DNA of 64,000 nt from Gulbenkiania mobilis (GCA_004346645.1 SMDA01000002.1:62001-126000), one strand, 5' to 3'; counted from the stretch's first letter, positions 8,881 to 21,280 are shown. A program made the numbers and translations. Notes: generated by a model from the letters alone, not told the origin.

Positions 8881-9825
8881 TCAGAGCGGCCAAGGTTCCC
8901 CATAGGCGTGTTCGTAGAGCTCGGCCAGCCCTTCCGGGTCGATGTGGTGGTTCTGCGGCCCTTGGCTTGCCACCTTCACCGCGCCCATCACGTTGGCGAT
9001 GCGGCCGGTTTCCTTCCAGCCCAGCCTGTGGCGTAAACCGTACAGCAGGCCGGCGCGGAAGGCATCGCCGCAGCCCATCGGGTCCACAGGCGGCCGTCCG
9101 GTGTCGGCCCGGGGTATCAGGTGCACGCTGTCCCCGGCGTAGATCTCGGCGCCCTGCGCCCCTCGGGTGACGACCAGCGCCTCCACACGGTAACGCAACA
9201 CCTCCACCGGCAGACCGGCCCGCTCCTTCATCAGCTCGCTCTCGTAGTCGTTGAGCGTGACATAACTGGCCAGGTCTACCAGTTCATGCAGTTCCTCACG
9301 ACTGAACAGCGGCAGTTCCTGGCCGGGGTCGAAGATGAAGGGCGTGCCGCGCTCGGCCAGTTCTCTGCAGTGCTGCAGGCAGGCAGCATGGCCCGAAGGG
9401 GCGACGATGGCCACTTGGACATCCTCTTCCAGCACGTCCATGTGGTTGAGCACCGCGTCGTCCATCGAGCCCGGATGGAAAGCCATCAACTGGTTGCCGT
9501 CCCGGTCGGCGATACCAAAGCACTGCGAGGTGAACTTTCCCCGCACAGTGCGGACGAACCGGTCGTCCACGCCCACCCGGCGCAGATGCATGCGGTAGGG
9601 TTCGAAATCCTCTCCCACCGCTGCCATCACGATCGGGCGCTCGCCCAGCAACGCCAGATTGTAGGCAATGTTGCCCCCGCAGCCGCCAAATTCACGGCGC
9701 ATGCTGGGCACCTTGAAGGTCGTGGAGATCTTGTGCAGCTGGTCGGGCAGAATATGGTTGTCGAATCGGTCTTCGAAGCTGAACAGGGTATCGTAGGCGA
9801 TCGACCCGCAGACGAGGATGGACAT
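8881..9825 (-). CDS. PfkB family carbohydrate/nucleoside kinase
   Basis: 314 aa ribokinase-fold kinase. It shows the N-terminal GGCGGNIAYNLALLG glycine motif and the C-terminal PMGCGDAFRAGLLYGL motif, which contains the catalytic aspartate and the anion hole. The closest type is the adenosine kinase-like group, but the substrate cannot be told from sequence alone. Start placed at ATG 9825 (MSILVCGSIAYDTLF) preceded by GGTGAAG. Transcribed on its own between convergent and divergent neighbours; the tlpA-like gene begins 131 bases away on the other strand. Confidence 0.88.
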   Translation of the reverse strand: MSILVCGSIAYDTLFSFEDRFDNHILPDQLHKISTTFKVPSMRREFGGCGGNIAYNLALLGERPIVMAAVGEDFEPYRMHLRRVGVDDRFVRTVRGKFTSQCFGIADRDGNQLMAFHPGSMDDAVLNHMDVLEEDVQVAIVAPSGHAACLQHCRELAERGTPFIFDPGQELPLFSREELHELVDLASYVTLNDYESELMKERAGLPVEVLRYRVEALVVTRGAQGAEIYAGDSVHLIPRADTGRPPVDPMGCGDAFRAGLLYGLRHRLGWKETGRIANVMGAVKVASQGPQNHHIDPEGLAELYEHAYGEPWPL

Positions 9826-9955
9826 GCGCACTTCACCGAAAATCAATCGGCCAGTTTATCATGGCCGGGCCCGGTGAACCGAACCCATCCTCGTCCCGTA
9901 GCCAAAACGCTGCATTTTGAACCACAAATCGCGGGCATTTCCGCATGATGACGAC

Positions 9956-10429
9956 ATGATCAAGACCTGCCTGAGTCTCCTGACCGCCGCGCTTCTCTCC
10001 TCTGCCGCCTTGGCGGGGCCACTGGATACGGCCCGCTTCACCGACCTCTCCGGCCGGTCCGCTTCGCTGGCGCCCTACCGGGGCAAGGTGACAGTGGTGA
10101 ACTTCTGGGCCACGTGGTGCACCCCCTGCCGGGAGGAGATGCCGATGATGCAGAGCCTGCGTGACCGCTTCGCCGGCCGTGGCCTGGAAGTGGTGGGCAT
10201 CGCGCTGGACAACCCGGCCGAGGTGAAGACCTTCCTGCGGCTGTTTCACATCCGTTATCCGGTACTGATGGGCGACGCCGACACCTTGGAGACGATGAAG
10301 GCCCTGGGCAATCCCGCTGGGGGCCTGCCGTACACGCTGATTCTCGACCGTAGCGGCAAGCCGGTGGGCAAGCTACTGGGCAAGTTGTCGGAAAAGACGC
10401 TGACGCAGGCGGTGGAACCGCTGCTGTAA
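9956..10429 (+). CDS. TlpA-like periplasmic thioredoxin
   Basis: 157 aa. Residues 1-20 form a signal peptide (KTCLSLLTAALLSSAALA), after which the mature thioredoxin fold contains the redox pair in FWATWCTPCREEMP. The TlpA/ResA subgroup reduces disulfides of exported proteins, often cytochrome c apoproteins; no cytochrome gene is nearby, so the partner is unknown. ATG 9956 is preferred to the upstream codon because it gives a clean signal peptide. It converges with the dienoyl-CoA reductase gene across a 42-base palindrome. Confidence 0.85.
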   Translation: MIKTCLSLLTAALLSSAALAGPLDTARFTDLSGRSASLAPYRGKVTVVNFWATWCTPCREEMPMMQSLRDRFAGRGLEVVGIALDNPAEVKTFLRLFHIRYPVLMGDADTLETMKALGNPAGGLPYTLILDRSGKPVGKLLGKLSEKTLTQAVEPLL

Positions 10430-10445
10430 GCGCTGCCAATACAAA

Positions 10446-10487
10446 GGCCTGCTTCGGCCAACCTTGCAAGGTTGGCCGAAGCAGGCC
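10446..10487. repeat. Perfect 42-bp palindrome made of two inverted copies of the repeated 12-mer; bidirectional terminator
   Basis: Two exact copies face each other: TTCGGCCAACCT at 10453-10464 and AGGTTGGCCGAA at 10469-10480. They are joined by TGCA and extended by GGCCTGC on the left and GCAGGCC on the right, so the whole 42 bases are self-complementary. It lies between convergent tlpA-like and fadH genes. On the minus strand the hairpin is followed by TTTGTATT, so it should terminate fadH and probably tlpA as well. Neisseria uses paired uptake sequences as terminators in this way. Confidence 0.85.
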
Positions 10488-10507
10488 GCAGGACTGTCAG
10501 GCTGCTG

Positions 10508-13307
<2,800 letters not shown>

Positions 13308-13309
13308 GG

Positions 13310-14803
13310 TCAGCACTCCTCCTGCCAGGTCACACCCTCCTGTGACAGCAGCGCGCTGGCCGCCGCAGGCCCCCAACTGCCGGCCACATAGGGGCGGGGC
13401 CGCGCATCGGTAGCCTCCCAAGCGGCCAATACCGGCTCCACCCAGCGCCACGCCTGTTCCAGTTCGTCACGACGCATGAACAGCGACAGCCGGCCGCGTA
13501 CCACGTCCAGCAGCAGCCGCTCGTAGGCATCGGCACGGCGCATGCGGAACATCTCGTAGAAATCCAGGTTCAGATAGGCCGGCTGCAGGCGCATCGCGTC
13601 GCCCGGCTCCTTCGCATGCAGGTAAAGCCGAATGCTTTCCTCAGGCTGCAGGTGAATGACCAGCCGGTTGGCACGCGGACAAACCGCCGGGATGGCGAAC
13701 AGGGGGTGAGGCACATCGCGGAAGTTGATGACGATCTGTGCCGTGCGCGCAGCCAGGCGCTTGCCGGTGCGCAGGAAGAAGGGAACGCCCGCCCAGCGCC
13801 AGTTGCCGATCTCTGCCCGGAGGGCCACGAAGGTTTCGGTGCGGCTTCCGTCCGGCACTGCCTCCTCGTCGGTATAGGCACACACCGCCTCACCATCAAT
13901 GGCACCGGCGTGGTACTGGCCACGCACGGTGTGCCGGGCCACCTCCTCCGCGGAGGCAAACGGCCGCAGCGACTGCAGCACCTTGAGCTTCTCGTCGCGG
14001 ATGGCATCCGCGTCCAGGCTGGCCGGCGGCTCCATCGCCACGATGCAGAGCAGTTGCAGCAGATGGTTCTGCACCATGTCGCGCAGCGCACCCGTGCGGT
14101 CGTAGAAAGCGCCCCGCCCTTCCACACCCAGCGTTTCGGCAATGGTGATCTCCACATGGTGGATCCATTCGCGGCGCCACAGGGGCTCGAAGAGCACGTT
14201 GGCAAAGCGGATCGCCATCAGGTTCTGCACCGACTCCTTACCCAGGTAGTGGTCGATGCGGTAGAGCTGGTCTTCCCCGAAGTGCTCGCCCACCGCAGCG
14301 TTGATCGCGCGTGAGGAAGCCAGATCACGGCCCAACGGCTTCTCCAGCACTACCCGCACATTACGTCCGTTGAGTCCGGCCGCAGCCAGACCGGCGCAGA
14401 TGTCGGCAAACTGGTCGGGAGGCGTGGCAAGGTAGCAGACGGTGACTCGCGCCTCCGGAGACAGGCGCCCGGCGAGGCGAGCATAGCCGGCAGTATCGCC
14501 CGCCGGCAGGCGCAAGTAACTCAGGCGCTGGCAGAAAGCCTCCAGCACGTGCGCATCCGGACAGGAAGGGGCATGCGCCCTGAGTGCCTCGGCCACTTGG
14601 GCCAGGTAGCGCTTGCGGCTGAGTGCGCGTCGGCCTACCGCAAGGATGCGGGCATCGTGCGGCAGCACACCTGCCGCGTGCGCAGCCAGCAGCGCCGGCA
14701 GCAGCTTGCGTGCAGCCAAGTCGCCGGTTCCCCCGAAAAGCACCATGTCGAAGGCAGGAAGCGGTTCGGCCGAGAGGTCGGGCAAGGCAAGGGACGGGTT
14801 CAT
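13310..14803 (-). CDS. zwf: Glucose-6-phosphate 1-dehydrogenase
   Basis: 497 aa. The N-terminal Rossmann motif [15 protein letters not shown] binds NADP+, and [13 protein letters not shown] holds the catalytic histidine and substrate-binding lysine. It oxidises glucose 6-phosphate to 6-phosphogluconolactone and is the first gene of a zwf-pgl unit that faces edd-eda. The 92-base gap between zwf and edd must hold both promoters. No HexR-type regulator gene is seen next to it. No 6-phosphogluconate dehydrogenase gene is in the window, so flux would go to Edd. Confidence 0.97.
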   Translation of the reverse strand: MNPSLALPDLSAEPLPAFDMVLFGGTGDLAARKLLPALLAAHAAGVLPHDARILAVGRRALSRKRYLAQVAEALRAHAPSCPDAHVLEAFCQRLSYLRLPAGDTAGYARLAGRLSPEARVTVCYLATPPDQFADICAGLAAAGLNGRNVRVVLEKPLGRDLASSRAINAAVGEHFGEDQLYRIDHYLGKESVQNLMAIRFANVLFEPLWRREWIHHVEITIAETLGVEGRGAFYDRTGALRDMVQNHLLQLLCIVAMEPPASLDADAIRDEKLKVLQSLRPFASAEEVARHTVRGQYHAGAIDGEAVCAYTDEEAVPDGSRTETFVALRAEIGNWRWAGVPFFLRTGKRLAARTAQIVINFRDVPHPLFAIPAVCPRANRLVIHLQPEESIRLYLHAKEPGDAMRLQPAYLNLDFYEMFRMRRADAYERLLLDVVRGRLSLFMRRDELEQAWRWVEPVLAAWEATDARPRPYVAGSWGPAAASALLSQEGVTWQEEC

Positions 14804-14895
14804 GCTTCATCCTAGCATCCGACCTGCCCGGCCGGCAGTTGCAGGGCACGCGGGCTGCCACTACGCTCAGGAAAAGCCTTATGGAGAAGCCTGCC

Positions 14896-16749
14896 ATGTC
14901 TCTGCATCCGGTGGTGGCTGCCGTCACCGAACGCATCATTGCCCGCAGCCGTCCGACCCGCACCGCCTACCTGGCGCGCATCGCCGCGGCGGCCCGGGCC
15001 GGCCGCGTCCACCGTGCCGATCTATCCTGCACCAACCTTGCGCACGGTTTTGCCGGCATGCCCGCTTCGGCCAAGCTGCGCCTGAGGGCAGAGGAGGCGC
15101 CCAACCTGGCGATCGTCTCCGCTTACAATGACATGCTGTCGGCCCACCAGCCTCTGAGCGCTTTTCCGGCCTGGATCAAGGACGAGGCCGAGCGAGCGGG
15201 CGCCACGGCGCAGTTTGCCGGCGGCGTGCCCGCCATGTGCGACGGCATCACGCAGGGGCAGCCCGGCATGGAACTCTCGCTGTTCTCGCGCGACGTGATC
15301 GCGCTTTCCACCGCGGTGGCGCTGTCGCACAACATGTTCGATGCGGCACTCTACCTCGGCGTGTGTGACAAGATCGTCCCCGGGCTGCTGATCGGCGCGC
15401 TGGCGTTCGGGCATCTGCCGGCGGTTTTCGTCCCTGCCGGCCCCATGCCGTCGGGCCTGCCGAATGCGGAAAAAGCCCGCATCCGCGAAGCTTACACGGC
15501 GGGAAGGGTGGACCGTGCCACCCTGCTGGAGAGTGAGGCCGCCAGCTACCACGCCCCGGGCACCTGCACCTTCTACGGCACGGCCAACTCCAACCAGATG
15601 CTGATGGAGGCGATGGGGCTGCACCTGCCGGGCAGCGCGTTCGTCCTGCCGGGTACGCCGCTACGGGAGGCTCTGGTGCGTGCCGCCGCGCGCACCGCGC
15701 TGGGCCTGACGCGCCCCGAAGCCTTCCTGCCGGTGGGGCAGCTGGTGGACGAAAAGACGCTCGTCAATGCCATCGTCACCCTGCTGGCAACCGGTGGCTC
15801 AACCAATCACACCCTGCATCTGGTGGCGATCGCCCGCGTCGCCGGCATCCGCATCGATTGGACCGACTTTGACGAGCTTTCCCGCGTGGTACCCCTTCTG
15901 GCGCGGGTTTATCCAAACGGTGAAGCCGACGTCAATGCCTTTCATGCGGCAGGGGGGGCGGGCTTCGTGCTGCGCGAACTCCTGGCTGCGGGCCGCCTGC
16001 ATGATGCGGTACAGACGGTTTCCGGACCGGGACTCGGGCGACATCTGGGCACGCCGGCACTCGCGCCCGACGGGCGGCTGACGTGGGAGCCGCTACCAGC
16101 CGAAAGCCGCGACGAGACAGTGCTGCGTCCGGCCCACCGGCCCTTCTCACCTGAGGGAGGACTGCGTCTTCTCACCGGCAACCTTGGCCGGGCGGTGATC
16201 AAGACGTCGGCCGTGGACCCCGCCCACTGGCAGGTTTCGGCTCCGGCACGCGTGTTTGCCAGTCAGGAAGCCCTGATTGCCGCCTACCGGGCGGGGGCGC
16301 TCAACACCGACTTTGTCGCCGTACTCCCTTTTCAAGGGCCTCGCGCCAACGGCATGCCCGAATTGCACAAGCTCACGCCCACCCTGTCGCTGCTCCAGCG
16401 GCAGGGCCACCGGGTAGCATTGGTCACCGATGGCCGTATGTCCGGCGCATCCGGCAAGGTGCCGGCAGCCCTCCATCTCACCCCAGAGGCCGCCGAGGGC
16501 GGACCGCTCGCCCGTATCCGCGACGGTGACCCGATCCGGATCGATGCCCACGCCGGCCGGCTGGAGGTGGAGGTGACGGCGGACGCGTGGGCGCAGCGCA
16601 CGCCCGCTTCGGCCAACCTTGCCGCGTCAGCCCAAGGGCTGGGACGCGAACTCTTCGCCGGACTGCGCAGCCTGGCCGGCCCCGCCGAAGAAGGTGCCAG
16701 TACTTTTCTTCTGCCGGACTGGGTCTCCTCCTCGGCCCCCGGCCAATGA
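14896..16749 (+). CDS. edd: Phosphogluconate dehydratase
   Basis: 617 aa member of the IlvD/Edd family; it converts 6-phosphogluconate to 2-keto-3-deoxy-6-phosphogluconate in the Entner-Doudoroff pathway. Cysteines of the iron-sulfur cluster site sit in [29 protein letters not shown] and [11 protein letters not shown]; the C-terminal [14 protein letters not shown] motif is conserved. I use ATG 14896, which has GGAGAAG at ideal spacing; an in-frame ATG at 14881 is possible. It carries an exact copy of the repeated 12-mer at 16608-16619 and a one-mismatch copy at 15066-15077. It is divergent from zwf. Confidence 0.96.
   Translation: MSLHPVVAAVTERIIARSRPTRTAYLARIAAAARAGRVHRADLSCTNLAHGFAGMPASAKLRLRAEEAPNLAIVSAYNDMLSAHQPLSAFPAWIKDEAERAGATAQFAGGVPAMCDGITQGQPGMELSLFSRDVIALSTAVALSHNMFDAALYLGVCDKIVPGLLIGALAFGHLPAVFVPAGPMPSGLPNAEKARIREAYTAGRVDRATLLESEAASYHAPGTCTFYGTANSNQMLMEAMGLHLPGSAFVLPGTPLREALVRAAARTALGLTRPEAFLPVGQLVDEKTLVNAIVTLLATGGSTNHTLHLVAIARVAGIRIDWTDFDELSRVVPLLARVYPNGEADVNAFHAAGGAGFVLRELLAAGRLHDAVQTVSGPGLGRHLGTPALAPDGRLTWEPLPAESRDETVLRPAHRPFSPEGGLRLLTGNLGRAVIKTSAVDPAHWQVSAPARVFASQEALIAAYRAGALNTDFVAVLPFQGPRANGMPELHKLTPTLSLLQRQGHRVALVTDGRMSGASGKVPAALHLTPEAAEGGPLARIRDGDPIRIDAHAGRLEVEVTADAWAQRTPASANLAASAQGLGRELFAGLRSLAGPAEEGASTFLLPDWVSSSAPGQ
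16608..16619 (-). repeat. Copy of repeated 12-mer AGGTTGGCCGAA, inside edd
   Basis: Exact copy with full extended flanks (GC-TTCGGCCAACCT-TGC on the plus strand), read in edd as A-S-A-N-L. Confidence 0.7.
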
Positions 16750-16797
16750 CACAATGACACACTGCCCCGCGTAACGGGGCCCAGCCTAGGAAATGCA

Positions 16798-17424
16798 ATG
16801 GATGCTTTGACACTGATGCGAAAGGGACCGGTGATTCCGGTGATCGTGGTCAACGATGCCGCCGTGGCGGTGGATCTGGCGCATGCGCTGGTTGCTGGCG
16901 GCATGACCGTGCTCGAGGTGACGCTGCGCACCAAGGCGGCGCTCGCCGCCATGCGCCGCATGCGGGACGAGCTGCCCGAGGTCATCGTGGGGGCGGGCAC
17001 GTTGCGCACCCGACCCCAGATGGAGGCGGCGCTGGATGCCGGAGCACAGTTCTGCGTCAGCCCCGGCCTGACGCCGGAACTCGCCTCGGCCGCGCGTAGC
17101 GCTGGCGTACCTTTCATCCCCGGTGTGGCCACGCCCTCCGAAGCCATGCATGCGCAGGACGAAGGCTTTCTGGTGCAGAAGCTGTTCCCGGCGGAGGCTG
17201 TGGGGGGCGTGCGTCTGCTGCAGGCCCTGGCCGGTCCCTTGCCCGACCTGCGCTTCTGCCCCACGGGCGGCATTCACGCCGGCAATGCCGCCGAGTACCT
17301 GGCCCAGCCCAACGTAATGGCGGTGGGCGGATCGTGGCTGACGCCGGACGATGCGATCGGTACCCGCGACTGGGCACGCATCACGCGCCTGGCTGCCGAG
17401 GCTGCAGCCCTCGCACACGGCTGA
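16798..17424 (+). CDS. eda: KDPG aldolase (2-keto-3-deoxy-6-phosphogluconate / 4-hydroxy-2-oxoglutarate aldolase)
   Basis: 208 aa TIM-barrel class I aldolase. PVIPVIVVNDAAVAVD, LEVTLRTKAAL (catalytic Glu), VGAGTLRT and KLFPAEAVGGV (Schiff-base lysine) are all present. It splits KDPG into pyruvate and glyceraldehyde 3-phosphate, completing the Entner-Doudoroff route begun by zwf, pgl and edd. It follows edd by 48 bases on the same strand, with AGGAAA before its ATG. Confidence 0.96.
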   Translation: MDALTLMRKGPVIPVIVVNDAAVAVDLAHALVAGGMTVLEVTLRTKAALAAMRRMRDELPEVIVGAGTLRTRPQMEAALDAGAQFCVSPGLTPELASAARSAGVPFIPGVATPSEAMHAQDEGFLVQKLFPAEAVGGVRLLQALAGPLPDLRFCPTGGIHAGNAAEYLAQPNVMAVGGSWLTPDDAIGTRDWARITRLAAEAAALAHG

Positions 17425-17520
17425 GGCGCAAAAAAATCTCCTCAACATGTTGGATTGTCCTACACTCGAATCAGCCACTTGGCTTTCAAGAAAAACGACA
17501 TCTCGACGGAGGGGATCATC

Positions 17521-18344
17521 ATGGATGCAGCACATCTCTTCGAACGCGCGTCCGGCCGCCTGCCCAGCGTGCCGAAAGTGGTACAGGAACTGATCTCCAG
17601 CTTCCAGGACACGGCCGTCAGCATCGACAGCATCATCGACAAGGTAGCGCAGGACCAGGTGCTGAGCGCACGCGTGCTGCGTCTGGCCAACACCGCGCGT
17701 TTCGGCGGACTGGGCAGGGAGGGCTCTCTGGACGAGGCGGTGGTGCTGCTCGGCTTTGACAACCTGCGCATGCTGGTGATTGCCTCGGGCATCACCGACG
17801 CGGCAGTACGCATGCCCCACTTCGACATGCCCGCCTTCTGGCAGCACAGCCTGGGTCGGGCCAATGCCGCCAAGGGTCTGGCCCGCCTGGCCGGGCTGGA
17901 CCCCAGCTGGGCTATACCTGCGGCCTTCTGGCACAGATCGGGGAACTGGTGCTGCATGCCGCGCTGCCGGTGGAGGCCAGCCATGTGGACCGTCTGGTGG
18001 CCGGGGGCAGCGACCGTCTGAGCGTGGAGCGCCTCACCCTGGGGATCGACCTGACCGAGGTGGGGGCGGAGCTGGCCCGGCGATGGAACTTCCCGCCGCT
18101 GCTGCAGGAAGCCATCCGCCACCAGCATGACCCGCTGGAGGCTGGAGAAGCCACGCCCTACGCGGCGCTGATCAGCCTGGCCTCGTTCCTTGTGGCGGGT
18201 TTCGGCGTGGAGATGAGCGAGTCGGAGATGCTGGAAACCCTGCCACAGGCAGTGGTGCAGCGTCTGGGGCTGGACCCGGCAAGGTTGGCCGAAGCGATGC
18301 CGGCGCTGCGCGCAGCGTGCACGGTGCAGCACGAACTTGTCTGA
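17521..18344 (+). pseudogene. HDOD-domain signalling protein, disrupted by a frameshift
   Basis: Starts at an ATG with GGAGGGG upstream. The first ~130 codons give a typical HDOD beginning (LPSVPKVVQELIS, VLSARVLRLANTARFG). At about 17911-17913 the HDOD similarity moves to another frame: after GLDPSW the sequence continues as YTCGLLAQIGELVLHAALPVEASHV in the +2 frame to the stop at 18344. Adding one base between TGGGC and TATACC would restore a ~275 aa protein. HDOD proteins are found in chemotaxis, cyclic-di-GMP and competence control. The break could be a true mutation or a sequencing error. An exact repeat 12-mer (18282-18293) lies in its 3' part. Confidence 0.8.
18282..18293 (+). repeat. 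Copy of repeated 12-mer AGGTTGGCCGAA, inside the HDOD gene
   Basis: Exact copy with full extended flanks (GCA-AGGTTGGCCGAA-GC), read as R-L-A-E-A close to the 3' end of the gene. Confidence 0.7.
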
Positions 18345-18355
18345 CTGGCCTTTGA

Positions 18356-18384
18356 CATAACGCCCGGACCAGCCGGGCGTTATG
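18356..18384. terminator. Bidirectional hairpin between HDOD gene and ribonuclease gene
   Basis: A perfect 12-base stem, CATAACGCCCGG (18356-18367) with CCGGGCGTTATG (18373-18384), and a 5-base loop. It lies between two convergent genes. There is no clear U-run on either side, so it may act as a rho-aided or RNA-stabilising hairpin. Confidence 0.55.
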
Positions 18385-18409
18385 CATATTACGGGACGAA
18401 GCGGCCGCG

Positions 18410-20287
18410 TCAGCCGACTGCGGTCTCGCTGAGTGCTGGAGGCGCCTCCAGCCGTCCCAGATAGCGCAGTTCGATCTCCTGCATCAGTTCATCGATGCGC
18501 ACCACCTGCAGCCGGATGCGCTCGCCAGCCGTCAGTTCCGGCAGCCCGCCCACGCGCAGGCGCAGGGGCAGGCCATCGATACGGACCAGATCTTCCTTGA
18601 TGAAGGTGGCGGTCGGCTCGGTCACTCCCTCTTGGGTGAACCAGCGCAGGCACCAGAAGTGTTCCATCCGGTCCTGAAAACCCAGATAGGCACTGTAGGC
18701 GGCGTCGAAATCCCGCAGGATGGCGAACAGCATCGCGTTGCCTTCCTCGAACTCCGGCTTTTCGCCGCGAATCATTGCCAGCAGCTGACGCTGGTTGACG
18801 AAATCGGTGGCGCGGCGCAGCGGCGAGGTCGCCCAGGCATACTGCGCAACACCCAACCCGATGTGCGGCTCGGGCTTGGTGGTCATGCGCACCTTGCCCA
18901 TGCTTTGCGCGCGGTACATCGCGGGAATGCCTGCTTCGGCCAACATGCGGCCCCACTCGCTGTTTGCCAGGATCATCAGTTCGGAGACGAGCTTGTCCAT
19001 CGGCGCACCGCGGCGGCGCGGGGTGATCAGCACCCGTCCGTCCTCAATGGCAAAGCTGTAGTCCATCTGCACCGGGCGGGTCGGGTCGTGCTTGCCGCGG
19101 CGCTTCTCCAGTGCCACCGCGAAATTCCACAGCCAGGTCAGCGCATCCTTGAAAGGATAGTCGGGTCCGCCATCGGCGGCGGCCAACGTTTCCTCGTTGA
19201 ATACCTGTTCCAGCTGATCGTGACGCAGGTTGGCGGCGATCCGCACGCGCTCGATGCGGTTCTCGAAGCCCACGGGCTCGAAATCGGGAGTGACCTCGAC
19301 GTAGAGGCTGACTGCGGGACAGGCAGCCCCTTCCTGCAGGGTGAACACCTCCACCACCGAGTCGGGCAGCATGGTGATCTTGTCACCGGGGAAGTACACG
19401 GTGGAGAGCCGGTTGAACACCAGCTTCTCCACCTCCGAGCCCGGCGCGATGCCCAGAGTGGGCGCGGCGATGTGGATGCCCACCCGCCGGTTGCCATTGG
19501 GCAGCGTCACCAGCGACAGCGCGTCGTCGATCTCGGTGGTGGCGGCATCGTCGATGGAGAAGGCTTCCACCTCGGCCAGCGGCAGGTCAGCGGGCGCGTT
19601 CACCGGCGGCAGCGGGCCAAAGCCAGCCCCTTTCGGAAAGTGCTCCATCAGGAACCCGGCCAGCAGGTACTCTGGCACGGAGGGAATGCCGCCCACCCGG
19701 GCGGCCATGCGCAGTGGCGGCAGGTTCAGGGAGCGGCAGGCCGCATCGAAAGCCTTGTACTCCAGCGTGTTCTTGTCCGGACGGAACAGGAGCGTCATCA
19801 GGTGCGGGCGCAGGGCATCCGGCAATTGCCCCGCCTCCAGCTCGACAACCCAGGCATCGATTTGCGCCTGCTCGCGCTTTTTCTTCTCGATACCGGCCAA
19901 AGCCGCCTTCAGGGCCTCTTCCGGTGCACGCTTGAAGCGGCCGCGTCCCTTCTTGTAAAAGTACATCGGCGCGCCCATCAGCTTCATCAGCAGCGCCGCC
20001 GACTCGATGGCGGTTGGGAGATGGCCGAAATACTCGGCCCCCAGCGTCTGGTAGTCGAAGTCGTCGTCGGGGGCACAGGCCCAGAGGAAATCCAGATCAA
20101 GCTCTCCGGCCAGCGCTTCGGCAGCCGGCAGGAATGCGCCAAGATCGGAGGAGAACTCCAGCAGCACATTGGCGGCCTTGATCTTGGCGCGCTTGCCGTG
20201 CTGGGTGTCCACTTGCAGGCTCGCATCATTGCGGGCAACGATGCTGCCTACCTTGAAGCTGCCGCTTTCTTCATAAAAAACATTCAT
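18410..20287 (-). CDS. RNB-domain exoribonuclease (RNase II/R-like)
   Basis: 625 aa. The catalytic RNB domain shows the aspartate cluster in AFSIDDAATTEIDDALSLV and the IHIAAPTLGIAPGSEVEK stretch. The length is like RNase II (644 aa) and much shorter than RNase R, and there is no long basic tail, so an RNase II-like 3'-5' exoribonuclease is favoured. A C-terminal S1-like region may be present but is weakly conserved. Start at ATG 20287 (MNVFYEESGSFKVGSIVA) fits the family; the upstream extension does not. Convergent with the HDOD gene. Confidence 0.88.
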   Translation of the reverse strand: MNVFYEESGSFKVGSIVARNDASLQVDTQHGKRAKIKAANVLLEFSSDLGAFLPAAEALAGELDLDFLWACAPDDDFDYQTLGAEYFGHLPTAIESAALLMKLMGAPMYFYKKGRGRFKRAPEEALKAALAGIEKKKREQAQIDAWVVELEAGQLPDALRPHLMTLLFRPDKNTLEYKAFDAACRSLNLPPLRMAARVGGIPSVPEYLLAGFLMEHFPKGAGFGPLPPVNAPADLPLAEVEAFSIDDAATTEIDDALSLVTLPNGNRRVGIHIAAPTLGIAPGSEVEKLVFNRLSTVYFPGDKITMLPDSVVEVFTLQEGAACPAVSLYVEVTPDFEPVGFENRIERVRIAANLRHDQLEQVFNEETLAAADGGPDYPFKDALTWLWNFAVALEKRRGKHDPTRPVQMDYSFAIEDGRVLITPRRRGAPMDKLVSELMILANSEWGRMLAEAGIPAMYRAQSMGKVRMTTKPEPHIGLGVAQYAWATSPLRRATDFVNQRQLLAMIRGEKPEFEEGNAMLFAILRDFDAAYSAYLGFQDRMEHFWCLRWFTQEGVTEPTATFIKEDLVRIDGLPLRLRVGGLPELTAGERIRLQVVRIDELMQEIELRYLGRLEAPPALSETAVG

Positions 20288-20329
20288 CAACGTCACAACT
20301 TGGCGCGGAAAACGGACAGTATAACGCAA

Positions 20330-20362
20330 GACCCGGCCCCGCTTGCGGCGGGCGGCCGGGTC
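20330..20362 (-). terminator. Terminator of glpR
   Basis: GACCCGGCC (20330-20338) pairs with GGCCGGGTC (20354-20362); the loop itself can fold (CCGC/GCGG). On the minus strand TTGCGTTATAC follows. Located 21 bases after the glpR stop. Confidence 0.55.
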
Positions 20363-20383
20363 TGGCAGAAGGCGGAGGGGCGG

Positions 20384-21175
20384 TTAGCGAGCCGGCGCGG
20401 CAGACTCGCCCCGGTCGGCGCGGAAGACGCGCACGTTATGCTCCTCGAGAAGATTGGCCAGCGGTTCGGGCGGCTGTTCGTCGGTGAAGATGGCGTGAAA
20501 GTCGCTGATGTGCCCCATGCGCACCAGCGCGTTGCGACCGAACTTGCTGTGGTCGGCGGCAAGATAGCGGTGGCGGGCATTGGCCATCATGGCCTGGGCC
20601 ACGCGTACCTCGCGGTAGTCGAAGTCGAGCAGGGAGCCGTCGGTCTCGATGCCAGACACGCCAAGGATGGCGTAATCCACCTTGAACTGGTTGATGAAGT
20701 CCAGCGTCGCCACCCCGGTAATGCCCCCGTCGGAGGCACGCACCACGCCGGAGGTGATCATCACGTTAAAATCCGGGTTGGCCGACATGATGGAGGCCAC
20801 ATGGATGTTGTTGGTGATGACACGCAGGCCCTTGTGGGTATTGGCCAAGGCTTGGGCCACCGCCTCGATGGTGGTACCGATGCTCATGAACAGGGAGGCA
20901 TGATCGGGGATACTGTCGGCGATCATGTCTGCGATATGGGCTTTTTCGTTCTGCAATTTTCCTTTGCGCGCGAAGTAGTCTTCGTTTTCCACGCTGTTGC
21001 CGAGAGCCGCACCGCCGTGGTATCGCCGCAGCAAGTTGGCTTCGCACAACTGGTTGATGTCGCGGCGGATGGTTTGCGGGGTGACATCGAGCAGCCTTGC
21101 CAGCTCCTCGATCGGCATGAAGCCGTTTTCGCGGACCAGCTGCAGGATCTTGTCGTGACGGGGTGAGCGGCTCAT
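20384..21175 (-). CDS. glpR: DeoR-family transcriptional repressor, GlpR-like
   Basis: 263 aa. The N-terminal DeoR helix-turn-helix (IEELARLLDVTPQTIRRDIN, about 22-41) is followed by the sugar-phosphate-binding isomerase-like domain with IGTTIEAVAQAL and SGVVRASDGGITG. It faces glpK across ~105 bases, so it most likely represses glycerol catabolism and responds to glycerol 3-phosphate. A TTCG/CGAA site and an AT-rich palindrome lie in the shared gap. Start taken at ATG 21175 (MSRSPRHDKIL); the frame remains open upstream. Confidence 0.9.
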   Translation of the reverse strand: MSRSPRHDKILQLVRENGFMPIEELARLLDVTPQTIRRDINQLCEANLLRRYHGGAALGNSVENEDYFARKGKLQNEKAHIADMIADSIPDHASLFMSIGTTIEAVAQALANTHKGLRVITNNIHVASIMSANPDFNVMITSGVVRASDGGITGVATLDFINQFKVDYAILGVSGIETDGSLLDFDYREVRVAQAMMANARHRYLAADHSKFGRNALVRMGHISDFHAIFTDEQPPEPLANLLEEHNVRVFRADRGESAAPAR

Positions 21176-21180
21176 GGCAG

Positions 21181-21214
21181 TTCGCAAACGAAAAATCACC
21201 GTTAATTAATTAAC
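21181..21214. promoter_or_regulatory. Candidate GlpR operator region between glpR and glpK
   Basis: TTCG-CAAA-CGAA (21181-21192) matches the TTCG/CGAA half-sites of the known GlpR operator. It is followed by a perfect 14-base palindrome GTTAATTAATTAAC (21201-21214), the most AT-rich spot in the neighbourhood and a likely core promoter element. Placement just upstream of glpR and about 70-100 bases from glpK suits auto-repression and control of glpK. Confidence 0.55.
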
Positions 21215-21280
21215 ATACTCCGGCCCCGGCGGCAAATGCAGCCGCCCGCCGAAGCATGCGATGGAGGGCTTTGCACCACC

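Noticed and set aside
18632-21166. Very long open frame on the plus strand across the ribonuclease and glpR genes
   Set aside because: It runs antisense to two genes with clear family motifs and has a low-complexity His/Gly/Gln/Arg-rich composition, as expected from antisense reading of GC-rich genes.
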